Source: Burkholderiales bacterium UBA4657
GTDB taxonomy: Bacteria > Pseudomonadota > Gammaproteobacteria > Burkholderiales > Burkholderiaceae_E
Direction of reading: 5' to 3'
Length of the DNA stretch: 64,000 nucleotides
Assembly: GCA_002405475.1 (NCBI GenBank)
Contig: DHLX01000039.1
Location: 1-64,000 of the forward strand
Under the pieces are notes generated by a model, which searched no databases, was not told the origin of the DNA, and worked only from the letters and a program-made list of their open reading frames with translations. Shown here piece after piece: positions 55,248-64,000 of this stretch. The position numbers and the translations under genes were made by a program. Within the stretch, counting starts at the first letter, position 1, and every line of letters begins with the position of its first letter.

Positions 55248-55255
55248 GGAATGAC

Positions 55256-56224
55256 ATGAAAGATACCGACATTAGCCTGGCGGCACTTCAGGCCGTGGTC
55301 GAGGTGGCGCGGCATGGCAGTTTTGCCCGCGCCGCCGAGACTTTAGGAGTGTCGGCTCCGGCCATCAGCAAACAGGTCAGCCTGGTCGAGGCGCGTACTG
55401 GGGTGCGTCTGTTTAATCGCACTACGCGCCGGGTGCGGGCGACCGAAGAAGGGGCAAGCTATGCCGCCCAGGCCGCCGAAGCCCTGGCCCTGCTGCACGG
55501 GGGGCTGGAGCGACTGACAGCACGCCGGCGCGAACCGGAAGGTCTGGTGCGTCTTTCCACCGGGGCGGCTGTTGGTCGGCGTTATGTGCTGCCTTTGCTT
55601 AAGGAATTGCACCTACGCTATCCCAAGGTCAGCCTGGAGATCAATTTTGATGACCGTATGGTAGATCTGGTATCAGAAGGGTACGATATTGGCATACGCG
55701 GCAGTGAACTTGGCGATGGGCATTTTGTGGCGCGCAAATTGTTTGATCTGGTGACGGTGATAGCCGCTGCTCCTGATTACTTTATGCGCCATGGGGTACC
55801 TGTGACCCCGACCGATCTGACACAACACGAGTGCATTGGGCTGCGTTTTTTGAATGGCAAGACCCTGCTCTGGCAGTTCAAGCGTGGGCGTGAACAGTAT
55901 CTGCACACGCCACGTTCAAGATTTACGGTTTCAGACCCCGAGGCAGCGTGTGAACTGGCCATGCAAGGCCTGGGTCTAGCTTTGGTAGGTCTGCATCATG
56001 CCTGGCCACATTTACGCAGCGGTCGTCTGCAATGCGCATTGCTTGGCTGGCAACAGCCGATACGTACCCTTTATCTGCATTATCCCCATCGGCAACATTT
56101 GCCGCCACGGGTCCGGGTAGTGGTCGAGCATTTGCTGCAGGGCATGACGCAAAACCCCGACCTGATACAAAATAACAAGAGTTTGAATACATATCTGGCT
56201 CCTTTTTCGGCGCGTGCGGGGTAA
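55256..56224 (+). CDS. LysR-family transcriptional regulator
   Basis: A 322-residue LysR protein. The helix-turn-helix is ALQAVVEVARHGSFARAAETLGVSAPAISKQVSLVEARTGVRLFNRTTRRV. The effector domain has LPLLKELHLRYPKVSLEINFDDRMVDLVSEGYDIGIR and resembles the CrgA/DmlR-like group. AGGA precedes the ATG. The likely target is the divergent NmrA-type gene. Confidence 0.94.
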   Translation: MKDTDISLAALQAVVEVARHGSFARAAETLGVSAPAISKQVSLVEARTGVRLFNRTTRRVRATEEGASYAAQAAEALALLHGGLERLTARRREPEGLVRLSTGAAVGRRYVLPLLKELHLRYPKVSLEINFDDRMVDLVSEGYDIGIRGSELGDGHFVARKLFDLVTVIAAAPDYFMRHGVPVTPTDLTQHECIGLRFLNGKTLLWQFKRGREQYLHTPRSRFTVSDPEAACELAMQGLGLALVGLHHAWPHLRSGRLQCALLGWQQPIRTLYLHYPHRQHLPPRVRVVVEHLLQGMTQNPDLIQNNKSLNTYLAPFSARAG

Positions 56225-56233
56225 TATAGCTAT

Positions 56234-56553
56234 GCGAGGCAAGCCAGACAGCCGCGCGGGCGCATAGCCCGTGAGGAAGGTCCGGACTCCACAGGGCAGG
56301 GTGATGGCTAACGGCCATGCACGGTAACGTGACGAACAGGGCCACAGAGACGAGCCGGTTAAGACCGGGGTGAAACGCGGCAACCTCCACCTGGAGCAAC
56401 ACCAAATAGGCATGCGTTGAGGCGGCTCGCGGAGCGTGCGGGTAGGTGGCATCGAGCGGTTCTGGTAACAGGCCGCCCAGAGGAATGGCTGTCATAGCAT
56501 TTGGAGGCAACTTCAGGTGCCGTAACAGAATCCGGCCTATCGGTTTGCCTTGC
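56234..56553 (+). ncRNA. rnpB: RNase P RNA (M1 RNA, class A)
   Basis: Catalytic RNA that trims tRNA 5' ends. The conserved blocks appear in order: AGGAAGGTCCGGACTCC, ACAGGGCAGGGTGATGGCTAA, GGGTGAAACGCGGCAACCTCC, GGAGCAACACCAAATAGGC and GGCCTATCGG near the end. The ends pair as P1: GCGAGGCAAGCC at 56234 with GGTTTGCCTTGC at 56542-56553, twelve pairs allowing G-U. A short T-run follows and may terminate it. It lies between lysR and secA and has no coding frame of its own. Confidence 0.95.
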
Positions 56554-56618
56554 TTTTTCTGGCTTTCGTGCTGCCGTGCTAACATGAAGGGTTATTTTGT
56601 TAGGGTACAGTTCTCCCC

Positions 56619-59405
56619 ATGTTAGGCATTCTCAAAAAGATTTTTGGCTCGCGCAATGACCGTATGCTGAAGCAGTATCGGCGTCAGGTCGAGCGCATCA
56701 ACGCATTCGAGCCAGCATTGGCGCCACTCAGCGATGAGCAGCTACGCGCCAAGACCGATGAATTCAGGCTGCGCCTGAGCCAGGGCGCAGCGCTGGATGA
56801 GCTTTTGCCCGAGGCATTCGCTACAGTTCGCGAGGCTTCAAAACGTGTCATGGGCATGCGCCATTTTGACGTTCAGTTGATCGGTGGTATTGCCTTGCAT
56901 CAGGGCAAGATTGCTGAAATGCGTACCGGTGAAGGCAAGACCCTGACCGCCACTCTGCCGGTTTATCTGAATGCACTTTCTGGCAAGGGGGTGCATGTCG
57001 TGACCGTGAACGACTATCTGGCCAGCCGTGATGCGGAGTGGATGGGGACGCTTTATCGCTTTCTCGGCCTGAGTGTCGGCGTCAATCTGTCGCAGATGGC
57101 GCACGAGCAAAAACAGGCTGCGTACGCAGCTGATATTACCTACGGTACAAATAATGAATTCGGTTTTGACTATCTGCGCGACAACATGGTGTATAACACC
57201 GCCGACCGGGTACAACGCAGCTTGTCCTATGCGATTGTGGATGAAGTCGATTCGATTTTGATTGACGAGGCGCGCACCCCCTTGATTATTTCCGGGCCAG
57301 CCGAAGATCACACCGACTTGTACGTCAAAATCAATGCAGTTCCGCCGCGCATGACGCGCATGCTGGCCGAGCCGAAACCGACCGAGCCCGAACCCGAAGG
57401 TGATTTCTGGGTCGATGAAAAAGCGCACCGCATTACGCTGTCGGAAGCGGGACACACCAAGGCGGAAGACATTCTGAATGAAATGGGGCTGTTGCCCGAG
57501 GGCGCGTCACTGTACGACCCGGCCAATATCATTTTGATGCATCACCTGATGGCGGCTTTACGCGCCCACTATTTATTTCATAAAGACCAGCATTATGTGG
57601 TGCGAGACGGTGAAGTCATCATCGTCGATGAATTTACCGGGCGCATGATGGTTGGACGGCGCTGGAGCGAGGGTTTGCATCAGGCGGTGGAGGCCAAGGA
57701 AAAAGTCAAAATTCAGTCTGAAAACCAGACGCTGGCTTCTATTACATTCCAGAATTATTTCCGCATGTACGGCAAACTGGCCGGTATGACCGGAACGGCA
57801 GATACCGAGGCCTATGAGTTTCAGGACATTTACGGACTGGAAACGGTGCTCATTCCGACCAATCGTCCGATGCGGCGCAAGGATCAGAATGACCAGGTGT
57901 TCAAGTCGGCGCAGGAAAAATATGCCGCGATTATTCTCGATATCAAGGACTGCTATGAGCGTGGTCAGCCAGTACTGGTGGGCACTACTTCGATTGAAAA
58001 TTCCGAGCTTTTGTCGGAATTACTGAAACAGGAAAAAATACCGCACGAGGTGCTTAATGCCAAGCAGCACGAGCGCGAAGCCCTGATAGTGGCGCAGGCA
58101 GGCAAGCCCAAAGCCATCACCATTGCCACCAATATGGCGGGGCGTGGCACTGACATTGTGCTCGGCGGCAACGTTGAAAAGCAGATTACGCTGCTGATCA
58201 ACGCCCAGCAAATTCCCGAGGCCGAAAAACAGGCTCAAGCCGAGACTATGCGTGGCGAATGGCAGGCGCAACATGACGAAGTGGTACGCCAGGGGGGGCT
58301 GCGAATTGTCGGCACGGAACGGCATGAAAGCCGGCGTATTGATAATCAGCTACGAGGCCGGGCCGGTCGACAGGGCGACCCGGGTTCGACCCGATTTTAT
58401 CTCTCGCTTGACGACTCCTTGATGCGCATTTTTGCCGGTGAGCGTGTGCGCAGCATTATGGAACGACTGAAATTGCCGGAAGGCGAGCCGATAGAGGCTG
58501 GCATGGTGACACGATCGATTGAAAGTGCGCAGCGTAAAGTTGAAGCACGCAATTTTGATATTCGCAAACAGTTGCTGGAATATGACGATGTGGCGAACGA
58601 CCAGCGCAAAATCATTTATCAGCAGCGCAATGAATTGCTCGAGGCCATGGAGATTTCAACTACCATCACGCATTTGCGTCATGGTGTGGTCACTGATCTG
58701 GTGCGTGAGTATATTCCTGCCGAATCGGTAGAAGAACAATGGGATGTGCCAGCAGCCGAGACAGCCCTGCGCGACACCTTGCAGCTTGAGATTCCACTGA
58801 CACAATGGCTGAAGGAAGACGACAAACTGACCGATGAAAATTTGCTCGAACGCGCCATACAGGCGGCCGATGATGTCTATGCCGCCAAAGTAGCGCTGGT
58901 AGGTGCCGAGGCTTTTGCCGGTTTTGAACGCTCAGTCATGCTACAAAGTCTGGATCTGCATTGGCGCGAGCACCTGGCAGCGCTGGACATGTTGCGTGAG
59001 GGCATACATTTACGCAGTTATGCCCAGAAAAACCCTAAACAGGAATATAAACGCGAATCTTTCGAGCTGTTTGGTCAAACGCTCGAGCGTGTCAAGCACG
59101 ATGTGACGCGCCTGTTAATGACGGTCAAGATTCAATCCCAGGAGCAAATTGAGCAGGCCGAAGAACGGATTGAACAAGCTGGGGAGCGGGTTCTGGAACG
59201 GGCGCAGTTACAACACGCCGAGTTTGATGACCTGGCTGAAGTCGCAGCGGGTGATGCCGGGCGGGACGATCCAGCCTTGGGTCAGGCCGGGTTGGCGCAC
59301 AAAGCGGAGCCGGTACGGCGTGAAGGGCCGAAACTGGGGCGCAATGACCCGTGCTGGTGTGGCAGTGGCAAGAAATACAAGCAGTGCCACGGCAAACTGA
59401 GTTAA
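56619..59405 (+). CDS. secA: Preprotein translocase ATPase SecA
   Basis: Motor of the Sec export pathway, 928 residues, full length. Walker A-type [14 protein letters not shown] lies near 103, DEAD-like [16 protein letters not shown] near 208, [13 protein letters not shown] and [14 protein letters not shown] in the second motor domain. The C-terminal zinc and SecB-binding motif [14 protein letters not shown] is present. It ends four bases into the convergent binding-protein gene: the two stops share TTAA. Confidence 0.97.
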   Translation: MLGILKKIFGSRNDRMLKQYRRQVERINAFEPALAPLSDEQLRAKTDEFRLRLSQGAALDELLPEAFATVREASKRVMGMRHFDVQLIGGIALHQGKIAEMRTGEGKTLTATLPVYLNALSGKGVHVVTVNDYLASRDAEWMGTLYRFLGLSVGVNLSQMAHEQKQAAYAADITYGTNNEFGFDYLRDNMVYNTADRVQRSLSYAIVDEVDSILIDEARTPLIISGPAEDHTDLYVKINAVPPRMTRMLAEPKPTEPEPEGDFWVDEKAHRITLSEAGHTKAEDILNEMGLLPEGASLYDPANIILMHHLMAALRAHYLFHKDQHYVVRDGEVIIVDEFTGRMMVGRRWSEGLHQAVEAKEKVKIQSENQTLASITFQNYFRMYGKLAGMTGTADTEAYEFQDIYGLETVLIPTNRPMRRKDQNDQVFKSAQEKYAAIILDIKDCYERGQPVLVGTTSIENSELLSELLKQEKIPHEVLNAKQHEREALIVAQAGKPKAITIATNMAGRGTDIVLGGNVEKQITLLINAQQIPEAEKQAQAETMRGEWQAQHDEVVRQGGLRIVGTERHESRRIDNQLRGRAGRQGDPGSTRFYLSLDDSLMRIFAGERVRSIMERLKLPEGEPIEAGMVTRSIESAQRKVEARNFDIRKQLLEYDDVANDQRKIIYQQRNELLEAMEISTTITHLRHGVVTDLVREYIPAESVEEQWDVPAAETALRDTLQLEIPLTQWLKEDDKLTDENLLERAIQAADDVYAAKVALVGAEAFAGFERSVMLQSLDLHWREHLAALDMLREGIHLRSYAQKNPKQEYKRESFELFGQTLERVKHDVTRLLMTVKIQSQEQIEQAEERIEQAGERVLERAQLQHAEFDDLAEVAAGDAGRDDPALGQAGLAHKAEPVRREGPKLGRNDPCWCGSGKKYKQCHGKLS

Positions 59406-61006
59406 GGGCCGTTTCGTACTGGCTTTATCAGCTGAGCCAGAGTATATTCATCTGATCGCGGCGTGTAGTGCAAGTCGCGGTGCATCGCCCACACGGTCAC
59501 TGGATGATAAAGTGGAATCAGCGCGTCATCCAGCATGGCGACTTTACTGGCTTGCTGTAGCAAGCTGATGCGTCGTTTCAGGTCGATAGTGCTTAATGCC
59601 TGATCGACCAAAGCATCCATTTGCGGGTTGTGATATCCGCCCCAATTGAAGCTGCCCGACCCTTGTTGTATATCTTTTGTCATGAGCAAAGCTCGTAGCG
59701 GCGACGAAGCGTCTCCGGTCACGGCATTCCAGCCTAGCAGGTTGACGCTGAATTCGCGCTTCGCCCCGCGCGCTAATAGGTCGCGCATGGGCATGACTTC
59801 AACCCTGACATTCAAGCCTAGTTGCTGCCACATTTGCGCTACTGCCCGCAGCACCTGTACATCATTCAGATAGCGATTGTTCGGGCCATGCAGCACGATA
59901 GAAAAACCGTCGGCATGACCGGCCTCGGCTAACAGGCGTTTCGCCGCATTGGGGTTGAAGCTGTCTGGTACCAGGTCGGGACTGTGACCCAGCAGCCCCG
60001 GCGGAACCAGGTTGCGCGTGGGGGCCGCCAGGCCGTTGAGTATCTCATTCTGCAACTGATGGCGGTCAACAGCCAGAGACAGGGCGCGTCGGACGCGGGC
60101 GTCTCGCAGTGGATTCGGTATCGGGCGACCGTCCCCATCATTGATAAATGGAGTAATCTCACGTTGTGTATCCAGGTGCAGAAAAATGAGTCGCCCCGAG
60201 GCTTTAGATACGGTCTTGGCGTCCCGGTGTTCGGCGATTCTGGCCAGCGATTGCGGGGGTACGCTATCGATAACATCAACTTCCGTTCGTATCATGGCCT
60301 GCACCCGTAGTTCGTTATCGCTGATAACGCGAATGATAATACGTTGCCAGTGCGGTTTATCACCCCAGTACTGCTCATTACGCACCAGTTCAATGTGGTC
60401 GCGATTACGCCAGCTGACAAACTTGTAAGGACCACTACCGATAATATTTTTTCCACTATCGAGTTCCTGGGTAGTGCTATGGGTCAAGCGCTTGGGCAAG
60501 ATGATGAGGGTGGACAGGTCGTTGAGTAGCAAAGGGTAGGGGGAATGGGTCTTGATACGCAGCCGGTGCTGATCCATGATCTGAACACTCTGAATGGCGC
60601 GCAAATAAGTAGAAAACGGGCCGGGGCTGTCTTTGATTTGTTGCACCCTTTCCAGCGAAGCCACGACGTCTTCAGCACTAAACCTGGAGCCATCGTGAAA
60701 GCGTACGTTCTTACGCAAGATGAATTCCCAGGTAGTGGGGTCGATGATGCGCCAGGATTCGGCCAGGGATAGCTGCAGGCTGGAATTTTCATTGCGACGC
60801 ACCAATTTGTCGAAGATATGTTCGGCCAGCATATTGTTGGGCGCCAGATCGACATAATGCGGATCGAGTGAGGTAATTTGTCCGGCAATGCCGATACGCA
60901 ATGTGTTTTTGTCTGCAGCAAAGCAGGGCGATATCCCGATCAGCAAAAGAAGTACCGCGCATGCCCAGCGGAATAATCGATACATAGGAAAGAAAAGAGA
61001 GTTCAT
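59402..61006 (-). CDS. Peptide-type ABC transporter substrate-binding protein (SBP_bac_5)
   Basis: Periplasmic binding protein of 534 residues, family 5 (DppA/OppA-like). A signal peptide ([17 protein letters not shown]) is followed by [59 protein letters not shown] and [11 protein letters not shown]. No permease or ATPase genes accompany it, so it is an orphan binding protein. A start at the second ATG (60985) is possible. It is convergent with secA. Confidence 0.9.
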   Translation of the reverse strand: MNSLFFPMYRLFRWACAVLLLLIGISPCFAADKNTLRIGIAGQITSLDPHYVDLAPNNMLAEHIFDKLVRRNENSSLQLSLAESWRIIDPTTWEFILRKNVRFHDGSRFSAEDVVASLERVQQIKDSPGPFSTYLRAIQSVQIMDQHRLRIKTHSPYPLLLNDLSTLIILPKRLTHSTTQELDSGKNIIGSGPYKFVSWRNRDHIELVRNEQYWGDKPHWQRIIIRVISDNELRVQAMIRTEVDVIDSVPPQSLARIAEHRDAKTVSKASGRLIFLHLDTQREITPFINDGDGRPIPNPLRDARVRRALSLAVDRHQLQNEILNGLAAPTRNLVPPGLLGHSPDLVPDSFNPNAAKRLLAEAGHADGFSIVLHGPNNRYLNDVQVLRAVAQMWQQLGLNVRVEVMPMRDLLARGAKREFSVNLLGWNAVTGDASSPLRALLMTKDIQQGSGSFNWGGYHNPQMDALVDQALSTIDLKRRISLLQQASKVAMLDDALIPLYHPVTVWAMHRDLHYTPRSDEYTLAQLIKPVRNGP

Positions 61007-61082
61007 CGCAGACGAGATTAGAGTCTGAATGACTGCTATTGTCTGTTAAAAAAGGCAGGAAAAGTTTAATTCAGGTAATTTT

Positions 61083-62021
61083 TCACCGTGATGGTGGCAA
61101 TGACTCACCCAGGAAGTGCTTGCGGTAACGTGGATTGATGCGCGAAAGTGATACCAGAATCAGTAAATCAGCGGTATTGAAGTCGGGATCCCAGGCCGGG
61201 GCACCGCAAATTTTACCGCCCAGACGCAGGTAGCCTTTAAGCAGTGCCGGAGCTTCAACATCCAGATCGGCATCCAGCTTGTCTATCGGTAAGGCCAGGC
61301 GCGGAAAAACCTGATATTCAGCCCCCGCGCTATGCTCGGGCGCCAGTTTCTGATAGAGGGAGGCGGCGGCATGACCGCCATCCCGCATGCTGATGCTGGC
61401 GCAACCCATTAAATATTCGTACCCTCCAGCCTGCATGTATTGAGCGATTCCTTTCCATAGCAGCATGATGACTGGACCGGAGCGGTAATCCTGATGCACG
61501 CAGGAACGCCCCACCTCTACCATGCGTTCGCGCAGTGGCATCAGGCGGGTCAGGAAAAACTCGCTTTCGCTATAGAAAGCGCCAATCTTTTTGGCGGCGT
61601 CCGGTGGCAAGAATCGATAAGTACCTATGACCTGTTCGGTATCGTTATCGCGAACGATCAAATGATCACAATAGGTATCGAACATATCCGCATCGATGGC
61701 TCGACCTTCATCGTCGTAGCCGGGGCGTATATTGGCGCCCATTTCCTCGGCAAAGACTTTGTAACGCAAGCGTTGCGCCTCGCGGATTTCATGCTCGGTC
61801 CTGGCAAGACTTAGGGTAAAACCACTGATGGATTGCATCGGTATCTTGTCAGCGGGCCTGGTTGGTAGTCCGGATTTGGCCTGAGTCTGCCCCAATTTTT
61901 CTTTGGCGCTATCGATCACCTTGCGCGACAGGCGGGTCGAAAAGTCCCGCATCACACCGCCAGCAGAGCCGAACATGTCGGTCAGCGGACTCAAGGGTGA
62001 AGGAAAACGGTCTTTACGCAT
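61083..62021 (-). CDS. OlsB-like GNAT N-acyltransferase
   Basis: A 312-residue protein with a GNAT acyltransferase domain of the OlsB/hemolysin type: EIREAQRLRYKVFAEEMGANI, VGRSCVHQDYRSGPVIMLLWKGIAQYM and GYEYLMGCASISM. OlsB makes lyso-ornithine lipid from ornithine and acyl-ACP; no OlsA partner is adjacent, so function is uncertain. An N-terminal extension of about 60 residues precedes the domain. GGGAG six bases before the ATG supports the start. The region 62022-62269 upstream shows no further gene. Confidence 0.82.
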   Translation of the reverse strand: MRKDRFPSPLSPLTDMFGSAGGVMRDFSTRLSRKVIDSAKEKLGQTQAKSGLPTRPADKIPMQSISGFTLSLARTEHEIREAQRLRYKVFAEEMGANIRPGYDDEGRAIDADMFDTYCDHLIVRDNDTEQVIGTYRFLPPDAAKKIGAFYSESEFFLTRLMPLRERMVEVGRSCVHQDYRSGPVIMLLWKGIAQYMQAGGYEYLMGCASISMRDGGHAAASLYQKLAPEHSAGAEYQVFPRLALPIDKLDADLDVEAPALLKGYLRLGGKICGAPAWDPDFNTADLLILVSLSRINPRYRKHFLGESLPPSR

Positions 62022-62269
62022 GCAATGCTCCCATCAATCAATGCCTGGAGGCTAACGGTTAGATGTGACAATAATGCGACGATAACAAGTCAGAATAATG
62101 ACAGGAAAAGGGACGGCGAAGGCTTGAAGCCCTGAGTTGGGTCGGGTTTTTTACGTGCCCTGAACGAAACTTGATCTGACAGACAGGCCGACCAAGTCGA
62201 GGCTGAAACAGACGTCGGCAAAGTCTGATTCAGTTGTTTAGATAATGCCAAAGGTAAGCTGTCTTTCAG

Positions 62270-62303
62270 GAGCCTGTAAAAAATTCTGTGTAAGTTCATC
62301 CGG
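62270..62303 (+). repeat. Left terminal inverted repeat of the IS256-family element
   Basis: Begins GAGCCTGTAAAAAATTCTG. All 34 bases are the exact reverse complement of 63570-63603. Confidence 0.95.
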
Positions 62304-62332
62304 CCTATTAACCTTGTATGAGGAGATGGCTG

Positions 62333-63567
62333 ATGATGAGTATGGACACAATGGATCGTAGCAAATTACAAGCTTTGGCCAGCGAGTTGGCCAAGGGATT
62401 AAAGACCGAGCACGACTTAAACGCGTTGTCCCGAGAACTGCTCAAGCTGACTGTGGAAACAGCGTTGGGGGCTGAGTTGACCGAGCACCTGGGGTACGCC
62501 AGGCATGGGGACAGCCAGGCAGCCAAGGGCAACAGCCGCAATGGCAGCACACCCAAACGCTTGAAGAGCCGGCATGGCGAGGTTCAAATCGACAGTCCAC
62601 GAGACCGCGATGGCTCGTTTGAGCCACGGCTTCTGAAGAAACACCAAAGCCGTCTGACGCAGATGGATGATCAAATCCTGACCCTGTACGCCAAGGGTTT
62701 GAGCACCCGGGAAATTGTAGATGCTTTCAAAGAAATGTACGATGCCGATGTGTCAGCGACACTGATTTCTCAAGTCACTGACAGCGTGATTGACCGAATC
62801 ACCGAATGGCAGTCCAGGCCACTGGAGCCTATTTATCCGATCGTATATCTGGACTGTATTGTCATCAAGATTCGGCAAGAGGCGCGGGTCATCAACAAAT
62901 CGATTTACTTGGCATTGGGTGTGAACATGGATGGTCGCAAGGAGTTGCTGGGTCTATGGATGAGTGAGAACGAAGGTGCCAGGTTCTGGCTATCGTACTC
63001 ACGGAACTGAAAGCCCGCGGGGTGCAAGACATTCTGTTTGCCGGTGTCGATGGTTTGAAAGGCTTTCCAGACGCCATTGCGGTGGAGTTTCCTCAAACCC
63101 GTGTTCAGCTTTGCATTGTGCATATGGTTCGCAATAGCCTGCGCTATGTGTCCTGGAAGGATTACAAGGCAGTCAGCGCTGCTTTAAAGACCATTTACCA
63201 ATCACCTACAGAGGATCAAGCTTTGAGTCATTTGGAGCAGTTTGGCAAGGTTTGGGATGGGCAATACCCACAGATCAGAAAATCGTGGACAGCACACTGG
63301 GTCAACCTGCGCACACTCTTTGAATACCCACCTGAGATTCGCAAGGCAATCTATACCACCAACGCTGTGGAGTCCCTGAACAGTGTAATACGCGCAGCCA
63401 CCAAACGACGAAAAGTCTTCCCCACCGATGACTCAGCTAGAAAAGTGGTGTATCTTGCCATTGAGCAAGCCAGTCGAAAGTGGACTATGCCAATACAAAA
63501 CTGGAAAATGGCTTTGAACAGATTTTTTCTGGAATTCGGTGAACGGGTGACTATTCACCAACCTTGA
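62333..63567 (+). pseudogene. IS256-family (mutator-type) transposase, frameshifted
   Basis: Full length would be about 411 residues. The first part (to 63010) has QALASELAKGLKTEHDLNALSRELLKL and the catalytic Asp in IVYLDCIVIK. The second frame (from about 62996) has the second Asp in VDGLKGFPDAI and the Glu in TTNAVESLNSVIR. The frame breaks after ENEGARFWLS: inserting one G between 62995 and 62996 restores S-VLTELKARGVQDIL. So a one-base deletion has inactivated it unless programmed slippage occurs, which this family does not use. ATG 62333 follows GAGGAG. Confidence 0.92.
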
Positions 63568-63569
63568 TT

Positions 63570-63603
63570 CCGGATGAACTTACACAGAATTTTTTACAGG
63601 CTC
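63570..63603 (+). repeat. Right terminal inverted repeat of the IS256-family element
   Basis: Starts CCGGATGAACTTACACAG, three bases after the transposase stop. Exact reverse complement of 62270-62303. Confidence 0.95.
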
Positions 63604-63798
63604 TTACGGCACACTTCAGATATGCTAGAAAATTCCTTCTCCATTATCGCTATGATGCGCACAAACCAATACGTGAGCGTCAGAATGCGGGTTTTTTTAC
63701 AGCCTCGTTAGGCGCTTCGTGCGTTACTGCCATCCATATCCTGGAAATGTGAATGCGAACCTTGATACATCATCGCTTGGTGCACAGGATGTTCTGGT

Positions 63799-64000
63799 AT
63801 GGATGAAAAATCTGACTTCACTCCAGGCGCGGTTTCAACGGTAACCATAACGCAGGCTACGGCGGCGACGTTCTCGGATCTTTTTATTAGCTTAACGTTT
63901 CTATGCTTCATTCGCTACGGCTCGAAGCGGGTCGTTTGCCCGATCAACGGCGAGATGATTGGTTATGAGGGAGATCTTGTTATTTTTCCTCCGGGGGCCG
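63799..64000 (+). CDS. Possible AraC-type regulator, N-terminal part (partial)
   Basis: An open frame starts at ATG 63799 and runs off the window with 67 codons. The readable end, RYGSKRVVCPINGEMIGYEGDLVIFPPGA, looks like the cupin-type sensing region at the start of AraC-family regulators: a strand, then a Gly-rich turn and 'GDLVIFPPGA'. The DNA-binding part would lie beyond the window. The ribosome binding site is weak (GGATGTTCTGGT). The 195 bases between the IS256 element and this gene show nothing recognisable. Confidence 0.5.
   Translation, partial: MDEKSDFTPGAVSTVTITQATAATFSDLFISLTFLCFIRYGSKRVVCPINGEMIGYEGDLVIFPPGA

Larger units (their letters stand above)
62270..63603 (+). mobile_element. 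IS256-family insertion sequence, 1334 bp, with broken transposase
   Basis: Complete element bounded by perfect 34-base inverted repeats. It holds one transposase gene interrupted by a single-base deletion. The flanks (..GTCTTTCAG and TTACGGCAC..) show no matching 8-9-base target duplication. Either the duplication has decayed or the element sits at a rearrangement point. Confidence 0.92.

Noticed and set aside
62270..63603. IS3 end at the left and IS256 element at the right as a composite transposon
   Set aside because: They belong to different families with different ends, and the span holds core genes such as his, murA and secA.
63708..63911. Minus-strand open frame near the right edge
   Set aside because: It has no ribosome binding site or family resemblance and overlaps the more plausible plus-strand AraC-like frame.

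Overview
The window looks like a chromosomal segment of a betaproteobacterium, most likely order Burkholderiales and possibly Oxalobacteraceae. The family is a guess from gene order: hisG-D-C-B-H-A-F-I-E-hinT-tatABC joined to murA, a bolA-type gene, an ABC-2 exporter and the mla operon. No 16S gene is present. The window is bounded by insertion-sequence material. The first 225 bases are the left end of an IS3-type element that has cut an ABC-transporter ATPase gene. At 62270-63603 lies an IS256-family element with intact inverted repeats but a frameshifted transposase.

Region 1 (223-5847, minus) is a BMP-family ABC uptake system (binding protein, two permeases, truncated ATPase) with a biuret-hydrolase-like amidase and an AtzH-like protein. 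This suggests scavenging of biuret-type nitrogen compounds. Region 2 (5935-8318) is katG with a possible OxyR site. Region 3 (8344-20025, minus) is a long, tightly overlapping operon: ABC-2 exporter, bolA-type gene, murA, the histidine pathway, hinT and tatABC.

Region 4 (about 20040-31380) appears inserted between the exporter genes and mlaB. It carries a divergent regulator pair and an amide-utilisation operon. The regulators are a hybrid histidine kinase whose sensor half is a complete NCS1-type permease followed by a cysteine-rich segment, and a LuxR-type response regulator. The operon holds a Urt/Fmd-type ABC transporter, formamidase fmdA and fmdB, and ends in a good terminator. Region 5 (31455-35188) is mlaFEDACB, for outer-membrane lipid asymmetry. 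It is followed by a nitroreductase-like lipoprotein, ftsEX, and an AT-rich membrane-stress cluster (putative ribbon-helix-helix protein, PspA, YqiJ, flotillin). That cluster is headed by a 24-bp perfect palindrome lying over a near-consensus promoter.

Region 6 (42095-54222) holds a TetR/fasciclin pair and then a light and oxidative-damage locus. A minus-strand operon runs from a small secreted peptide through folE2, an FAD oxidase, DUF1365, a CFA-like methyltransferase, a chalcone-isomerase-like protein, an MFS carrier, DUF3833 and an SDR to an NTF2-like protein. It resembles the singlet-oxygen / furan-fatty-acid gene sets of other proteobacteria. Divergent to it lies a LitR/CarH-type B12 photoreceptor regulator, a DUF2256 protein and an FeS-type photolyase. 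Two copies of the 13-bp inverted repeat TTGTC-N3-GACAA flank the divergent promoters.

Region 7 (54262-62021) has an NmrA-type reductase with a divergent LysR regulator, rnpB (RNase P RNA), secA, a peptide-type binding protein and an OlsB-like acyltransferase. After the IS256 element the window ends inside a possible AraC-type regulator. All calls come from reading the sequence; no database search was run.
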